NCBI RefSeq assembly: GCF_023740735.1
Contig: NZ_JAMRXH010000026.1
Span: 1 to 64,000 of the forward strand
DNA from: Nocardia sp. CDC159
GTDB lineage: Bacteria > Actinomycetota > Actinomycetes > Mycobacteriales > Mycobacteriaceae
Direction of reading: 5' to 3'
Length of the DNA: 64,000 nt
Shown here piece after piece: positions 1 through 9,232 of this stretch (the stretch's first letter is position 1; the number at the start of each line of letters is the position of its first letter). A model generated the notes under the pieces. It was not told the origin of the DNA and searched no databases. It worked only from the letters and a program-made list of their open reading frames with translations. The position numbers were made by a program, and so were the translations under genes.

Positions 1-2
1 AG

Positions 3-95
3 CTCCTGGCGCATCTTGCGGAGCTGTCCGCCGATCGCGATGCGCAGCGCTGTAGGGCCGAGCTGGGCAATGCGCGGCTCGACCAGTGGTTCTAG
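3..95 (+). CDS. C-terminal end of an unidentified protein (truncated by window edge)
   Basis: An open frame enters from the left edge and ends at TAG 93-95, giving about 30 residues that end in ARLDQWF. The composition (Ala, Arg, Asp, Leu) fits a helical actinobacterial C-terminus. I do not recognise a family and there is too little sequence to assign a function. It could be a chance open frame. The following stretch, 96-461, holds no gene I can support. Confidence 0.25.
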   Translation, partial: LLAHLAELSADRDAQRCRAELGNARLDQWF

Positions 96-461
96 ACGGC
101 GGACCGGTTCTGGGTTCATGAGGCCCTGCTCCGTTGCTCGAAGATCACCCTCGGGGTGGCCGTGTGCGCGCGTTTGCAAACACACGGTGTGCGATCTCCC
201 ATGGTATCCGTCGAAGCTGCCGGACCCAAACAATCCCGCGTTCTGATCGGTCGGTCGAATCGGGTTGGTACCGGTCGCCGACCTCGACACCGCCTGTCGC
301 CGACGTGCTCGGCACGGCATGGTCGGACCCTGCTGGGCGCTGGGGGGAAACATCACGTCGATGCGGTCTGCGGCGACGATACGTTGGGCGGCGGCCGGAG
401 TCGGTTGCGGTGCGTCGGTGGGGTTTCCCGGCTCGACGACGATGACACGACGTCTCGGGGG

Positions 462-1607
462 ATGACGATATGCGAGACTGGCGCTGTGCAGCCCGAGCGC
501 AGGATTCACTTCGTGGGCAGCTTGCCCGCGCAGTTGGACAGTCCAGAGAAGGCGATGGCGTTCGCCGTCGACACGGCCGGTGAATTCTTGGACGGCATGG
601 TTCCGGGCGGTGAAGCGGATCCATATCGCGCCCGGTGGTACGTCAGACCCATCATCGACCGGTTCGGCAGCATCCCGGCGCTGGCGCGTGTGCGCCGTGG
701 CGATTGGTCGACGTTGCGTTCCCGCGACACCTTTCGGCTTCGGGCAGGCCGATCGCTTGCCGAAGCCGATCTCGACGCCGCGCTCGGCTATGCGCAGGAG
801 GCCGCGCGTGCCGGGGACGCGTTGGTCGACATGCGCCGAACCGACCCCGGTCTTCGCTTGCAGGTGGGTATACCGACGCCGTTTGTCATCGGTTTCATCG
901 CCTTCGAGGCGCGGATGCTCGTATGGCGTCGAGGCTCGGTCGGCCGTAGCGACCGAGCCTTCCCCTATTACCGCCCGATTGTCGACGCCACTGTCAGGGA
1001 GATCGTCCGTATCCATGAGGCGTTGCGGGACAACGTCGTATTCCAACTGGAATTGCCAGCGGAGACGCTCCTCTGCGCGGGGACACCTACGGGCTTGCGG
1101 CAGGGCCCGGCCACCGTGGCGGGTCGAGCGATCGCACGCCTCGTCGCACGGGCCCCCTATGATTCCCGGTTCGGTGTGCACCTGTGCTACGGGAGCCTCG
1201 ACGACAAGCCGGTCGTGTCGCCGAGATCGACAGCCCCGGTCGTCGCGTTGGCCAACGCGATAGCGCGCTATTGGCCTGCGGGGAGACATCTCGATTTCGT
1301 CCACCTTCCCATCGGCGACGGCAAACAGGCGCCGGTTCGGCCGCGGTACTACGCGCCCCTGGCACGCCTCGAATTGCCTGCCGCTACACGTGTTATCGCC
1401 GGGCTTGCGCATCCGACGCAGCCGCTCGAGCAAGCACGACAGGGGCTGGCCGCGGCGGAGTCGGCCTACGGCGGCCTGTTGGATGTCGCGGCCCCATGCG
1501 GACTGGGCCGCTACAAGACCATCGACCGGGCGCGGTCCGCGGTAGCACACGCGGTCGCCTTGGCCGAAACGGATTCAAGCCCGACCAAAGACGACAGTTG
1601 GAAGTAA
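462..1607 (+). CDS. UROD/MetE-like superfamily protein
   Basis: A protein of 381 aa when started at ATG 462; the frame stays open to 156, but the upstream part is arginine-rich and looks non-coding. The pattern recalls the TIM-barrel fold shared by uroporphyrinogen decarboxylase and cobalamin-independent methionine synthase: an N-terminal HFVGSLPAQLDSPEKAM segment, LQVGIPTPF in the middle, QLELPAETLLC later, and a C-terminal GLGR. Proteins of this type often occur beside methyltransferases, and a DUF574-like methyltransferase follows at 1802. The catalytic role is unknown and I cannot confirm the zinc-binding residues of true MetE. The family call is moderate; the substrate is not predictable. 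Confidence 0.6.
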   Translation: MTICETGAVQPERRIHFVGSLPAQLDSPEKAMAFAVDTAGEFLDGMVPGGEADPYRARWYVRPIIDRFGSIPALARVRRGDWSTLRSRDTFRLRAGRSLAEADLDAALGYAQEAARAGDALVDMRRTDPGLRLQVGIPTPFVIGFIAFEARMLVWRRGSVGRSDRAFPYYRPIVDATVREIVRIHEALRDNVVFQLELPAETLLCAGTPTGLRQGPATVAGRAIARLVARAPYDSRFGVHLCYGSLDDKPVVSPRSTAPVVALANAIARYWPAGRHLDFVHLPIGDGKQAPVRPRYYAPLARLELPAATRVIAGLAHPTQPLEQARQGLAAAESAYGGLLDVAAPCGLGRYKTIDRARSAVAHAVALAETDSSPTKDDSWK

Positions 1608-1801
1608 GTACTGGTCGATCTGCCCTGGAGTGTTGGATCGTGTTGTGGCGGAGGGGGTTCGCCGATGGCACCATCGAAGGGCCGGTTCGGTCGGGCGAAG
1701 CCGCGCCTCGTTCGGGCAACGCATACTTCCACCACATCCAGGCGACGACAGATCTGTGGAGTCGCACACTCCCGAGGTGGCGGTCGGCTACGGTTGAACC
1801 T

Positions 1802-2614
1802 GTGGTCGATGGAATAGAAGGGCCTGCGCCGGAGAGCGAACGGACGCCGCAACCGTTCGACCCTGACGAGCTGAGCTCCGCCCGGGTGTACGACTACTTG
1901 TTGGGCGGAAAGGACAATTTCGAGATCGACCGAGAGACCGCCTGCCAAATGCTCTCTCGCGCACCCGAACTCAAGGTCTTGGTCTGGTTCGTCCGAAGTT
2001 TCACACTCAAAGCGGTCGAAAGGGCCGCTGCTGCCGGTATCCGTCAGTTCCTCGATCTCGGCTCGGGCATCCCGGCCTCGCCCAACGTGCACGAGGTGGC
2101 TCGGAAGATCGAGCCGTCGGCGCGGGTGGTGTATGTCGACTACGACCCACTCGTAGTCGCCCATTGCGACGCGCTGCTGGCCGGACCACCGGGTGTCGCG
2201 GCACTGCTGGGCGACGTTCGTCGTCCCCGCGACATCATCGATCAGCTCAGCGAGCGCGCCCTGATCGACTTCAACGAGCCGGTAGCCATCACGCTCTCCG
2301 CCGTGCTGCATTACGTGATGGACGACGAACACCCCGCCGACATCATCGCCGCTTTCCGCGATCGGTTGGCACCGGGTAGCTACCTGGCGATCGTTCATGG
2401 TTCCAGTGATTCCGCCCCGGAGATACTCCAGGTGCTCGCCGGCACGAACAATACTTCGGCCCAGGTCACCTTCCGGTCCCCAGCGCAAACGGAGGCATTC
2501 CTGGCCGGCTTCGAGTTGTTCGAACCGGGTGTGGCGCCGGTGCAGGAGTGGCTGGGCCCCGACTTGCCGGACACTTCGATGGTCATGCTCGGCGCCATAG
2601 GCCGCAAACCCTGA
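1802..2614 (+). CDS. SAM-dependent methyltransferase, DUF574 type
   Basis: A 270-aa protein from GTG 1802, chosen because conserved sequence begins just after it; the same frame upstream has no conserved pattern. The N-terminus carries SSARVYDYLLGGKDNF, the hallmark of the actinobacterial DUF574 (Methyltransf_19) family. FLDLGSGIP follows as the SAM-binding glycine motif, and VVYVDYDPLVV as the acidic end of strand 2. The C-terminus ends VMLGAIGRKP. These proteins are numerous in Nocardia and Streptomyces and mostly lack a known substrate. It lies 194 bp after the UROD/MetE-like gene on the same strand, so a shared transcript is possible. Confidence 0.82.
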   Translation: MVDGIEGPAPESERTPQPFDPDELSSARVYDYLLGGKDNFEIDRETACQMLSRAPELKVLVWFVRSFTLKAVERAAAAGIRQFLDLGSGIPASPNVHEVARKIEPSARVVYVDYDPLVVAHCDALLAGPPGVAALLGDVRRPRDIIDQLSERALIDFNEPVAITLSAVLHYVMDDEHPADIIAAFRDRLAPGSYLAIVHGSSDSAPEILQVLAGTNNTSAQVTFRSPAQTEAFLAGFELFEPGVAPVQEWLGPDLPDTSMVMLGAIGRKP

Positions 2615-2718
2615 GAATCCGACACGAACAGGAGTAGGCTCGGATACGCCAATCCGTTGGCCGCCTGCACATTCGAGCGTGCAACAGGTGTTGTACCAGT
2701 CGATCAGAGGATGACGTC

Positions 2719-3198
2719 ATGAAGACCTCCACAACTGTCGCTGGTGTCGCGTCGACGATCGTAGCGGTCGCCATGGTCACGACCGGCGCCTCTGTCATCA
2801 ATGCCCCCGTCGCCTCCGCCGCTCCCGGGGATCTCATCACCGGAGATGTCCCCACGTTGAGAGAACTCGACGACCAGGTCGCGTTCCTGATCGAATTGCC
2901 CGGCTCCGACCAAGCCAAGGCCGCCCATATGGAAGGCGGCATGAACGCGGTCGTGGTCGCGCGCACCCTCTACAACACCGGCATGTACCGAGCTCCACGC
3001 GGGTCGAATGAGATCACCGGTCCCGAAACCCACGACGGCAACGTGCACACCGCCATGCTGCGCAGCAAGTCGGCGGGACAGCCGGACCTGGTGGCGCGCG
3101 TGGTCTGGAAGCGTATCGATGGTGTCTGGAAGCTGTCCAACAGCTCCGTATGCGAGGGCATCAGGGCCGTGGGGCTTCCGATGAACTGTCCCGCCTGA
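2719..3198 (+). CDS. Secreted low-molecular-weight antigen MTB12-like protein
   Basis: A 159-aa protein starting at ATG 2719 behind an AGAGG box. The first 37 or so residues form a Sec signal peptide: a Lys near the start, a hydrophobic run, then a cleavage site near VASAAPG. The mature part has the layout of mycobacterial MTB12/CFP-2 homologues: PTLRELDDQV at the start, WKRIDGVWKLS late and a C-terminal Cys pair (VCEG...MNCPA) that could form a disulfide. It is expected outside the membrane. Function in the family is unknown; it is known mainly as a secreted antigen in Mycobacteriales. A separate promoter is likely, given the 104-bp gap upstream. Confidence 0.72.
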   Translation: MKTSTTVAGVASTIVAVAMVTTGASVINAPVASAAPGDLITGDVPTLRELDDQVAFLIELPGSDQAKAAHMEGGMNAVVVARTLYNTGMYRAPRGSNEITGPETHDGNVHTAMLRSKSAGQPDLVARVVWKRIDGVWKLSNSSVCEGIRAVGLPMNCPA

Positions 3199-3213
3199 CC
3201 GGCTCCGAGCGAC

Positions 3214-3951
3214 GTGATCGAAATCCGTGACCTCACCCTGAGCTACCCAGGCGTGACCGTCCTCGAGGTCCCCGAACTGACCGTGGCAGACGGGGCACTC
3301 ACCTACCTGATCGGTCTCAACGGCACCGGCAAAACCACGCTGCTGCGGTGCATCTGCGGCGTCATCGCGCCTGCTATCGGCACCGTCCGGGTCGACGGCA
3401 CCCTCGTCCGGGCGCATCACACCACACCGGCAACGCTCGGAATGCACCTCGACTACCGAGCCTTCGACCCACGCCACACCGCACGTCGGCACCTGCGCTG
3501 GATCGCCCGTGCCCGCGGACTACCCCCCGGCCGGGTCGGCGACGTCCTCGACCTCGTCGACCTTGTCGGGGTCGCCGATCGTCGATTGGGGCACTATTCG
3601 CTCGGCATGCTCCAACGCGTCGGCATCGCCGCCGCATTGCTCTGCGAACCTCGGACCCTGCTGCTCGACGAACCCCTCAACGGCCTCGACATCGCGGGCA
3701 TCCGCTGGATACGCGAACTGCTGCGCCATCTCGCCGATTCCGGGACCTGTGTCCTGGTTGCCACGCACCTGCTCGATGAGGTCGAACGCAACGCCGACCA
3801 CATCGTCATCCTCGGAAACCAGCGCATTCTGGCCGACCAGCCCTACACCCACCTCATGAGCACCCTGGGTCCTGGCGAGACCCGCCTCGAAGACGCCTAC
3901 CTGCGAATCGCCGGCCTGCCTACCCACCTCGAGTCCGGCGTGGCCCCATGA
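3214..3951 (+). CDS. ABC transporter ATP-binding protein
   Basis: A 245-aa cytoplasmic nucleotide-binding subunit starting at GTG 3214. Visible motifs in order are Walker A GLNGTGKTT (residues about 34-42), signature YSLGMLQRVGIA, Walker B TLLLDEPLNGLD and the switch His in VATHLLDEVE. The signature reads SLGML rather than LSGGQ, as in some bacitracin/antibiotic-type exporters. It overlaps the next gene by four bases (ATGA), so the two form a translationally coupled ATPase-permease pair. The cargo is unknown. An exporter is inferred because no binding protein is nearby. Confidence 0.9.
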   Translation: MIEIRDLTLSYPGVTVLEVPELTVADGALTYLIGLNGTGKTTLLRCICGVIAPAIGTVRVDGTLVRAHHTTPATLGMHLDYRAFDPRHTARRHLRWIARARGLPPGRVGDVLDLVDLVGVADRRLGHYSLGMLQRVGIAAALLCEPRTLLLDEPLNGLDIAGIRWIRELLRHLADSGTCVLVATHLLDEVERNADHIVILGNQRILADQPYTHLMSTLGPGETRLEDAYLRIAGLPTHLESGVAP

Positions 3952-4787
3952 CCGGCCCCGGTCCGGTCACCCTGGTCCGCCGCGGCATCGCCGCCGAATG
4001 GACCCGCACCACCGGACGCAGCTTCCTGTGGACCGTCGCTGTCCCCCTCACCTTCGTTCTGCCTCTGGTCGTCACCTTCGGAATCGCCGCCGTCGCAGAA
4101 CGACTCGCCAAACTGCCCGGACAGCAATTCGTAGCCCCGGTCTCCACCACCAACTCCGTGTACTGGGTGATCACCTTGTCCGTGGCGGTCATGATGGTCA
4201 CCGCCGCCTACGCCCATGCCACCCAATGGCGCGGGCAGACAAGCGATCTCAATGCCTTCCTGTTTCCCCGGTCCTGGACGGTCGCGCTGGCCCGGTGGAT
4301 CTACTACGGCACCATCGCGGCGATATCGACAGCTGTGCTACTCGTCGTCGTCATGGTCACGTTGCCACGCCTGTTCCCGGAACTCTATGGGGCTGTGGAC
4401 ATCACCGACTCCGCCGGTATCCGGTTCCTGTGGACCGTCCCGAGCTACGCGTTCGCGGCATGCGGCGTGGGTGTCGCGGTCGGGTCACTGATTCACACTC
4501 CGTCCGCCGCCGTCGCCGTCCTCCTGTTCTGGGTCTATGTGGTTGAGATTGCCATGAATCTGCTACCCCATGGATACACCCTGCAGGCCTACGCTCCGTT
4601 CCTCAACGCCGTCGCCGCAACCGGCCAGGAGGTCGCCTTCGTCCCTCGATTCGGCCGCACCGGATCGCTGCTCTACTTCATCCTCGTCGCCGTCGCCCTC
4701 TTCGTCACCACAGCCGTCCTCCCCCTCCTCATACGCCGGAGGTCCGGACACCGCAGGACGACGCTCGCCGGATCGGGCAAGACCTGA
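3948..4787 (+). CDS. ABC transporter permease
   Basis: A 279-aa integral membrane protein. Several hydrophobic segments can be seen, including one near residue 30 (WTVAVPLTFVLPLVVTFGIA), others around residues 65-80, 125-145, 165-190 and 190-215, and a final one near 240-260 before a basic tail. It starts inside the stop of the ATPase gene and should form the membrane half of that exporter. It resembles ABC-2 type permeases in size and topology, but I cannot name a subfamily. It converges on the P450 gene, whose stop lies 24 bp away. Confidence 0.8.
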   Translation: MTGPGPVTLVRRGIAAEWTRTTGRSFLWTVAVPLTFVLPLVVTFGIAAVAERLAKLPGQQFVAPVSTTNSVYWVITLSVAVMMVTAAYAHATQWRGQTSDLNAFLFPRSWTVALARWIYYGTIAAISTAVLLVVVMVTLPRLFPELYGAVDITDSAGIRFLWTVPSYAFAACGVGVAVGSLIHTPSAAVAVLLFWVYVVEIAMNLLPHGYTLQAYAPFLNAVAATGQEVAFVPRFGRTGSLLYFILVAVALFVTTAVLPLLIRRRSGHRRTTLAGSGKT

Positions 4788-4810
4788 GCCTAGGCCGACC
4801 AGCCCAGTGG

Positions 4811-6229
4811 CTACGGTGCCGATTGTTCGCCCGAGGGCGCGCAGCGCGACGACCAACGAGCCTTCGATGGCACCGAAGTCCGGATCCGCCGCGAGTCGTC
4901 ACGGTCAACCGTGCGTTTCCCAGAAACCGGGCGAACCTCGAGCGGGAGCCTCCTCATCCCTGGGATCGGACCCATGGCCCGCGGGAGTTTCTTGGTTGTG
5001 ACCTGCTGGAACTCCCACTTCGACAGCAGACTGTGGAGAGTCGTTTGCAGCACCACCCACGCAAAATTTCTTCCGATACACATCTGATTGCCCATGCTGA
5101 ACGGAACGAAGCTCCGGCATTTGGACCCGGAGTTGGAAGGCGGCCACCGATCGGGATCGAAGGTGTTCGGCTCGGCGAAAATATGCGGGTTGCGATGAAC
5201 AGCTGCAATGCTGTAGCCGATATCGGTCCCAGCGGGAAATGTGAAACCGTCGAGTTCCACCGTGGTGACGCTGCGTCTGGTCTGCAGTAGTGGCGAATGG
5301 ATCCGCGTGACCTCGTTCAGGAACCGGTTCAGGTAGTCGAGCTGGTCGAGGCTTCGGGGGCTGAGTTCTCCCGCTTCGGAGATCTCCTGCTGCAGTTTCG
5401 ACGCCACCTCCGGACGCTGGGACAACTCGTACAGAGCCCAGGCCAGCGTGGCGGCCAAGGCGTCGATCCCACCGAAGAGAATGGTCACGGCCTGCTCTGC
5501 CAAGAACTTGTCACTACGGTTTTCCGCAACCGCCGAATCCAGCAGGATGTCGATCAGGTCGTTCCGGCGCTCACCGCTGGCCCGGCGCGCAACGAGTAGC
5601 TCCTGGCAGTAGCTCCGCAGTTGCGTTCCAGCCGACAGGAATTTGCGGTTCACCGGCAATGGCAGGCTCGCCAATCGCTTCGGCAGCACACTGCCCACTA
5701 TGGCACCCGCGCCTATGTCATCGATCAGACCCGAGATGAGTTGCAGCTCCTCGGTATCGGGCTCGTGCGAGAACATGGACCCGAGCAGGTCGGTAATCAC
5801 CAACCCTACCAACGCGGAACGGGCCTCGACTATCTGACCTGGTTGCCACGAACTCGCCAGCGCATCCGCGTTACGCTTCGTAATGGGCGCGTAGCTTTCC
5901 AACTCTGTTCGGTGGAACGCTGGTTGAAGCAGACGACGAAGATCCCTGTGTTGCTGACCATCCGCGACGATCAGCGATTCCCCGAATATGAGACGGATGC
6001 GTTCGAAGAGGAGCCCTCGCTCGTAGGCGTCGGAGTTCTCTACCAACACCCTGTGGAGTAGTTCGAAATCGGTAATCACATAGACAACGCGATTGCCGAT
6101 GTCTACACGTACTATTTTCCCGACGCTGGCCAGATCCACCATGAACTGGACGGGGTCACGCCACATTTTCCACCCGTGCCCGAGAACCGGCAAACGTCCG
6201 GGCCCGCACGGGACTTCACGAAGATCCAC
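4811..6229 (-). CDS. Cytochrome P450 with atypical I-helix motif
   Basis: A haem monooxygenase of 472 aa from GTG 6229, chosen because the proline-rich PGRLPVLGHGW start of the P450 fold comes right after it. The frame stays open to a TTG at 6346. Clear motifs are ExxR (EVTR) and the haem loop FSMGNQMCIG with Cys ligand. The I-helix reads FGGIDALAATL, so the usual acid-Thr pair (D/E-T) is Asp-Ala and the proton-relay Thr is missing. The overall pattern recalls actinobacterial terpene-oxidising P450s such as pentalenene oxygenase. A tail of about 40 residues rich in Arg and Ser extends past the normal C-terminus. Base composition looks less GC-rich than downstream genes, in keeping with an island. 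Confidence 0.85.
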   Translation of the reverse strand: MDLREVPCGPGRLPVLGHGWKMWRDPVQFMVDLASVGKIVRVDIGNRVVYVITDFELLHRVLVENSDAYERGLLFERIRLIFGESLIVADGQQHRDLRRLLQPAFHRTELESYAPITKRNADALASSWQPGQIVEARSALVGLVITDLLGSMFSHEPDTEELQLISGLIDDIGAGAIVGSVLPKRLASLPLPVNRKFLSAGTQLRSYCQELLVARRASGERRNDLIDILLDSAVAENRSDKFLAEQAVTILFGGIDALAATLAWALYELSQRPEVASKLQQEISEAGELSPRSLDQLDYLNRFLNEVTRIHSPLLQTRRSVTTVELDGFTFPAGTDIGYSIAAVHRNPHIFAEPNTFDPDRWPPSNSGSKCRSFVPFSMGNQMCIGRNFAWVVLQTTLHSLLSKWEFQQVTTKKLPRAMGPIPGMRRLPLEVRPVSGKRTVDRDDSRRIRTSVPSKARWSSRCAPSGEQSAP

Positions 6230-6827
6230 TGCATGCTGCCTTTCTGTCGGCAGGCTCGAGGTCGGAAGCTTCGGGTGATCGGATCGCAACCCGGACGGGA
6301 GCGATCCACTGCCTCCATGATGCCCGTCGGTGAGGTCGCTGAACAACCGGTCCGCGCCGTCGGCTGCGGCGGGGTCGGCTCCTGCCGAGCGACATGATCT
6401 TCACCGCCACGTCACACCTGTGGCTATGCCCCGTCGCCCCGTCGAGCGGCACGACGCTGGGCGATGGCACGGCCGATGTCGCAGGAAGCCCCGGCTACGA
6501 GAAGCGATCCTTCCGACTGGGTCAATCATAGCCAACTCCTGGATCAGCGTGTCGGGCAACGATCTCCTCGCAACTCTCGACAGACCTACCTCGGTCCCAG
6601 ACTTCTCCCGATCCTCCACCCAGGGACGTCGGCAGGAGTAGGTGACAACCGAGCTGGATCACTGAGGGCCTGTTGTCCATCAACACGTTACATTAGCCGG
6701 GAATCGAACCGGCCACGACCTTTCTGCCGAAACGCCAACGACCCGAGCGTCATTCGCACCAGAGGCCGCCTTCCCTTTGTCGGCTTTTCCCTCCATTCAG
6801 GACTCGTCATAGGCAACTGGCCCAACC
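6230..6827. other. Non-coding stretch, no supported gene
   Basis: About 600 bp between the P450 and the first transposon relic. Open frames exist on both strands, but none shows a recognisable motif or consistent codon bias. It probably holds the P450 promoter near 6230-6400; the rest looks like decayed island DNA. Confidence 0.4.
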
Positions 6828-6917
6828 AAGGGCAAGGTCGAACGGTTCCACCACACCCTGACCGACGAATGGGCCTACGAACGTGCCCACCGCACCAGGG
6901 GCCATGTCTGTAACTAA
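6828..6917 (+). pseudogene. IS481-family transposase fragment
   Basis: Reading from 6828 gives KGKVERFHHTLTDEWAYERA and then a stop at 6915-6917. This matches the highly conserved segment around the last catalytic Glu of IS481-family DDE transposases (GKVERFHRTLxDEWAY). Nothing recognisable precedes it in frame and the C-terminal part is gone, so it is a dead relic of about 30 codons. It marks past insertion in the island. Confidence 0.75.
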
Positions 6918-7115
6918 TTGGCTGCCCCACTCCGCACGCGCAAGCCAGTGCCACACAGCCTGTCGGCAAACGCGCAGTCGTATCGCCGTGTCCACGCATT
7001 CCACCCGGTCTTGGCAAGTTCCTGGCAAGCTGACGCGAGGGAAACGGCCACCTAACCTGGGCAGGATTGTGTTCACGGCAATCTCTGAACTGTCGGCTAT
7101 CGAGTCCCGAAGCAC

Positions 7116-7490
7116 TTAGACCAGTGCCATATGGGCGCCGCGGCCGTACACCCGCGGAGAGGCCTGCCAGTGTCGGTCCCGAATGCCGAGTTGCTCGAGC
7201 AGTTGGCCGTCGCTCGAGGTACGGCAGTTCGATCAGCGGGCGGTGTCCGATATGCAGCAGGTCGAAACACGACATAGGTGGCCGGCGTGCTCGCGGCCAG
7301 AGCGGCGATCTTCGCCCGTCCGCGCTGGTGCATGCGCGGTTGCTGTGCTGCGAACGAGGGCTCGTCGTCGACGAAGGCGACGATCTCGCCGTCGATAACA
7401 AACGGCGGATGTTCTGCGGCGCAGTCGATCTCGCTCGTAAATCCGGCCCGAACGGCAGCAGAATTCCTTACCGCGTTCGGACGGTGATCC
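7116..7490 (-). pseudogene. ATP-dependent DNA ligase remnant, frameshifted
   Basis: On the minus strand, one frame reads PPFVIDGEIVAFVDDEPSFA and continues to ATYVVF. A second frame then gives FDLLHIGHRPLIELPYLERR, and a third gives LEQLGIRDRHWQASPRVYGRG before a stop at 7116. Joined, these match the middle of the adenylation domain of ATP-dependent DNA ligases (LigC/LigD type), including the DGEI and FDLL motifs. At least two frameshifts split it, and the KxDG active-site segment and the OB domain are missing. It is a clear pseudogene. It could come from a chromosomal paralogue or from island cargo. Confidence 0.7.
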
Positions 7491-7701
7491 GGACCCGAGC
7501 TTGTAGGTTCTGGTCACCCAGGGGCGCCGGGCATGGCTTTCAGGATTCTGCAGTTGGATGGTCCCTGGTGATTGGCCACCCGGCATCTCGCGACGACTCG
7601 ACCGCTGATCGAGAGACGCGATGCGATCGCTGTGTAAGGACACGACGGCGTGGTCGTCCGCCGGGCCCCCTCCTGAACCATCGAGCGAATGGAAACTGGT
7701 T

Positions 7702-7816
7702 GTGCAGCAACACCTGTGGGCTGGAGTCGATGCCGGTAAAGGTGCTCACCACTGCGTCGTCCTAGACGCCGATGGGCGACGAATCCTGTCCCGCCGAGTG
7801 GACAAAGACGAAGTAG
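7702..7816 (+). pseudogene. IS110-family transposase N-terminal fragment
   Basis: From GTG 7702 the frame reads VQQHLWAGVDAGKGAHHCVV and goes on to LDADGRRILSRRVDKDE. This is the N-terminus of DEDD transposases of IS110 (GVDxGK with the first catalytic Asp). The similarity stops at about 7816, where integrase-like sequence begins, so the element was truncated by deletion or recombination at that junction. No later part of the transposase is found in the window. Confidence 0.75.
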
Positions 7817-8814
7817 AAGCAGTACAAGGGCCGCGCACGTGGCAAGATCAGCCGAGATACCCGTCTCACGCTTCTGATGGATATGTGGCTCGAGGAGGCG
7901 AAGCGAGACGAAGGGATCGGTCAACAGTCCTATGACCGATACAAAGGTGAGCTCGACGCGAGCGATGACAAGCGGGCCAAGAAAGATGTGATCAAGCTGC
8001 GCCCCGCTCTGGGCAATCTTCGTGTGTGGGAAGCGGATGCGGGCCGACTGGACGACATCCAGTCGATTGCTGCTGCCGGGCTGAAGTCGAAGGCGCGGCT
8101 GCACAAGGTCATTCTGACCGGCATCATGGGGCTCGCCGTTCGGTACGGAGTCCTGACGGAGAACCCGGTACGTGACACCTCTCGCATGCGCAGACGCAAG
8201 AGCAGGCCGCAGACCATTGAACGGGACCGCTTGGACGGCCTGCGCGCCCAGCTTCGGGAGTGGTTGGCGGGGAAGGGGATTCCGGGAACACCTGCGTATA
8301 CGCGCACGGTCCGAAACGGAATCGGCTTGTGCTCGACGTCGCCGATCTGGTCCTTGGCTCCGGAGTGCGGCCGGGAGAAGCGCTGGCGGCGTCCTGGGGC
8401 AGTTCGACCTCGAAGCGGACCCGACGACGTTTACTGTCTCGGCGACCGTCGTCAGGCTCACCGGGAAGGGATTGTTTCGGCAGGAGTGGGCGAAATCCGA
8501 TGCGGGGTACCGGATTGTCACGCTGCCGGAGTTCACGATCCAGATGCTGAAGCGGTTGCGAGACGACCCGGCCCACGGGCGAATGTGTGAGGTGAAGGCA
8601 CTGCGACGTGACGCAGTACACGTTCCGGAAGGCAGTGGCCACGTTGATCGCCGAGGCGTCGGACTCGAAGACAGCGGCCAAGCAGTTGGGGCACTCCCGC
8701 GAGGGGATCACGGAGCGGCACTACATCGCCTCGCCCGAGCAGGCACCGGACTCATCGGCCGTGCTGGAGATGGGTTTCGGCACGGGCCCCCAGCTGACGA
8801 ACGGGTGGCGCTGA
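7817..8814 (+). pseudogene. Tyrosine-type site-specific integrase, 5'-truncated and frameshifted
   Basis: Similarity to phage/ICE tyrosine integrases runs through three reading frames. The first, from about 7823, gives a SAM-like N-terminal domain ending in the NPVRD linker. The second, near 8320-8400, gives the catalytic-Arg region DVADLVLGSGVRPGEALAASW. The third, about 8400-8580, gives FDLEADPTTFTVSATVVRLTG. The last, 8608-8814, carries LGHSREGITERHYI with the catalytic Tyr. A gap between the last two parts removes part of the core. It ends 90 bp from the 3' end of tRNA-Lys, the usual place for an integrase next to its attachment site. It cannot be functional as read. Confidence 0.85.
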
Positions 8815-8862
8815 ATTTTTGGTGTTTTTTTGGAAACGGCCCGACGAAACGGACCAACGAAG

Positions 8863-8900
8863 AAAGCCCCTGACTGATATTGCCTGGTCAGGGGCTTTTT
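8863..8900. terminator. Rho-independent terminator, probably bidirectional
   Basis: A perfect inverted repeat, AAAGCCCCTGAC at 8863-8874 and GTCAGGGGCTTT at 8887-8898, encloses a 12-nt loop and is followed by further T residues on the plus strand. Read on the minus strand it lies directly downstream of tRNA-Lys and ends in TTTCTT, so it can terminate the tRNA transcript. On the plus strand it follows the integrase remnant. Confidence 0.8.
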
Positions 8901-8904
8901 GTTG

Positions 8905-8977
<73 letters not shown>

Positions 8978-9232
8978 TGGTGCTTCCGGGCGGGGCGGTT
9001 GCTCCGTTCCGGTGCGGGGAAAACCATAACAGGAGCGGGGGCGGAAAGTGAAATCGGCTGGTCGGGGTGGGTTTGGGGTGGGGTGTTAACGATCTAGGGG
9101 GTGTGGGGGATGAAGGGGGCGCCGGGGTGAGTGTGTCGAACGTCTCGGTGGCCGGTCGGGCTGAGGCAAAATGGTCTGACGTGGTCTCGACCGGCCTGCG
9201 GGTGCGTACGAGACAGGGAATTGGGGTTGGAC

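Noticed and set aside
6680..6760. A tRNA-like T-arm (TTCGATTCCCGGC on the minus strand, near 6690-6710)
   Set aside because: The stem needs an 8-nt loop to pair, and I found no acceptor stem, D-arm or anticodon arm at the right distance. It may be chance or a fragment left by an old integration.
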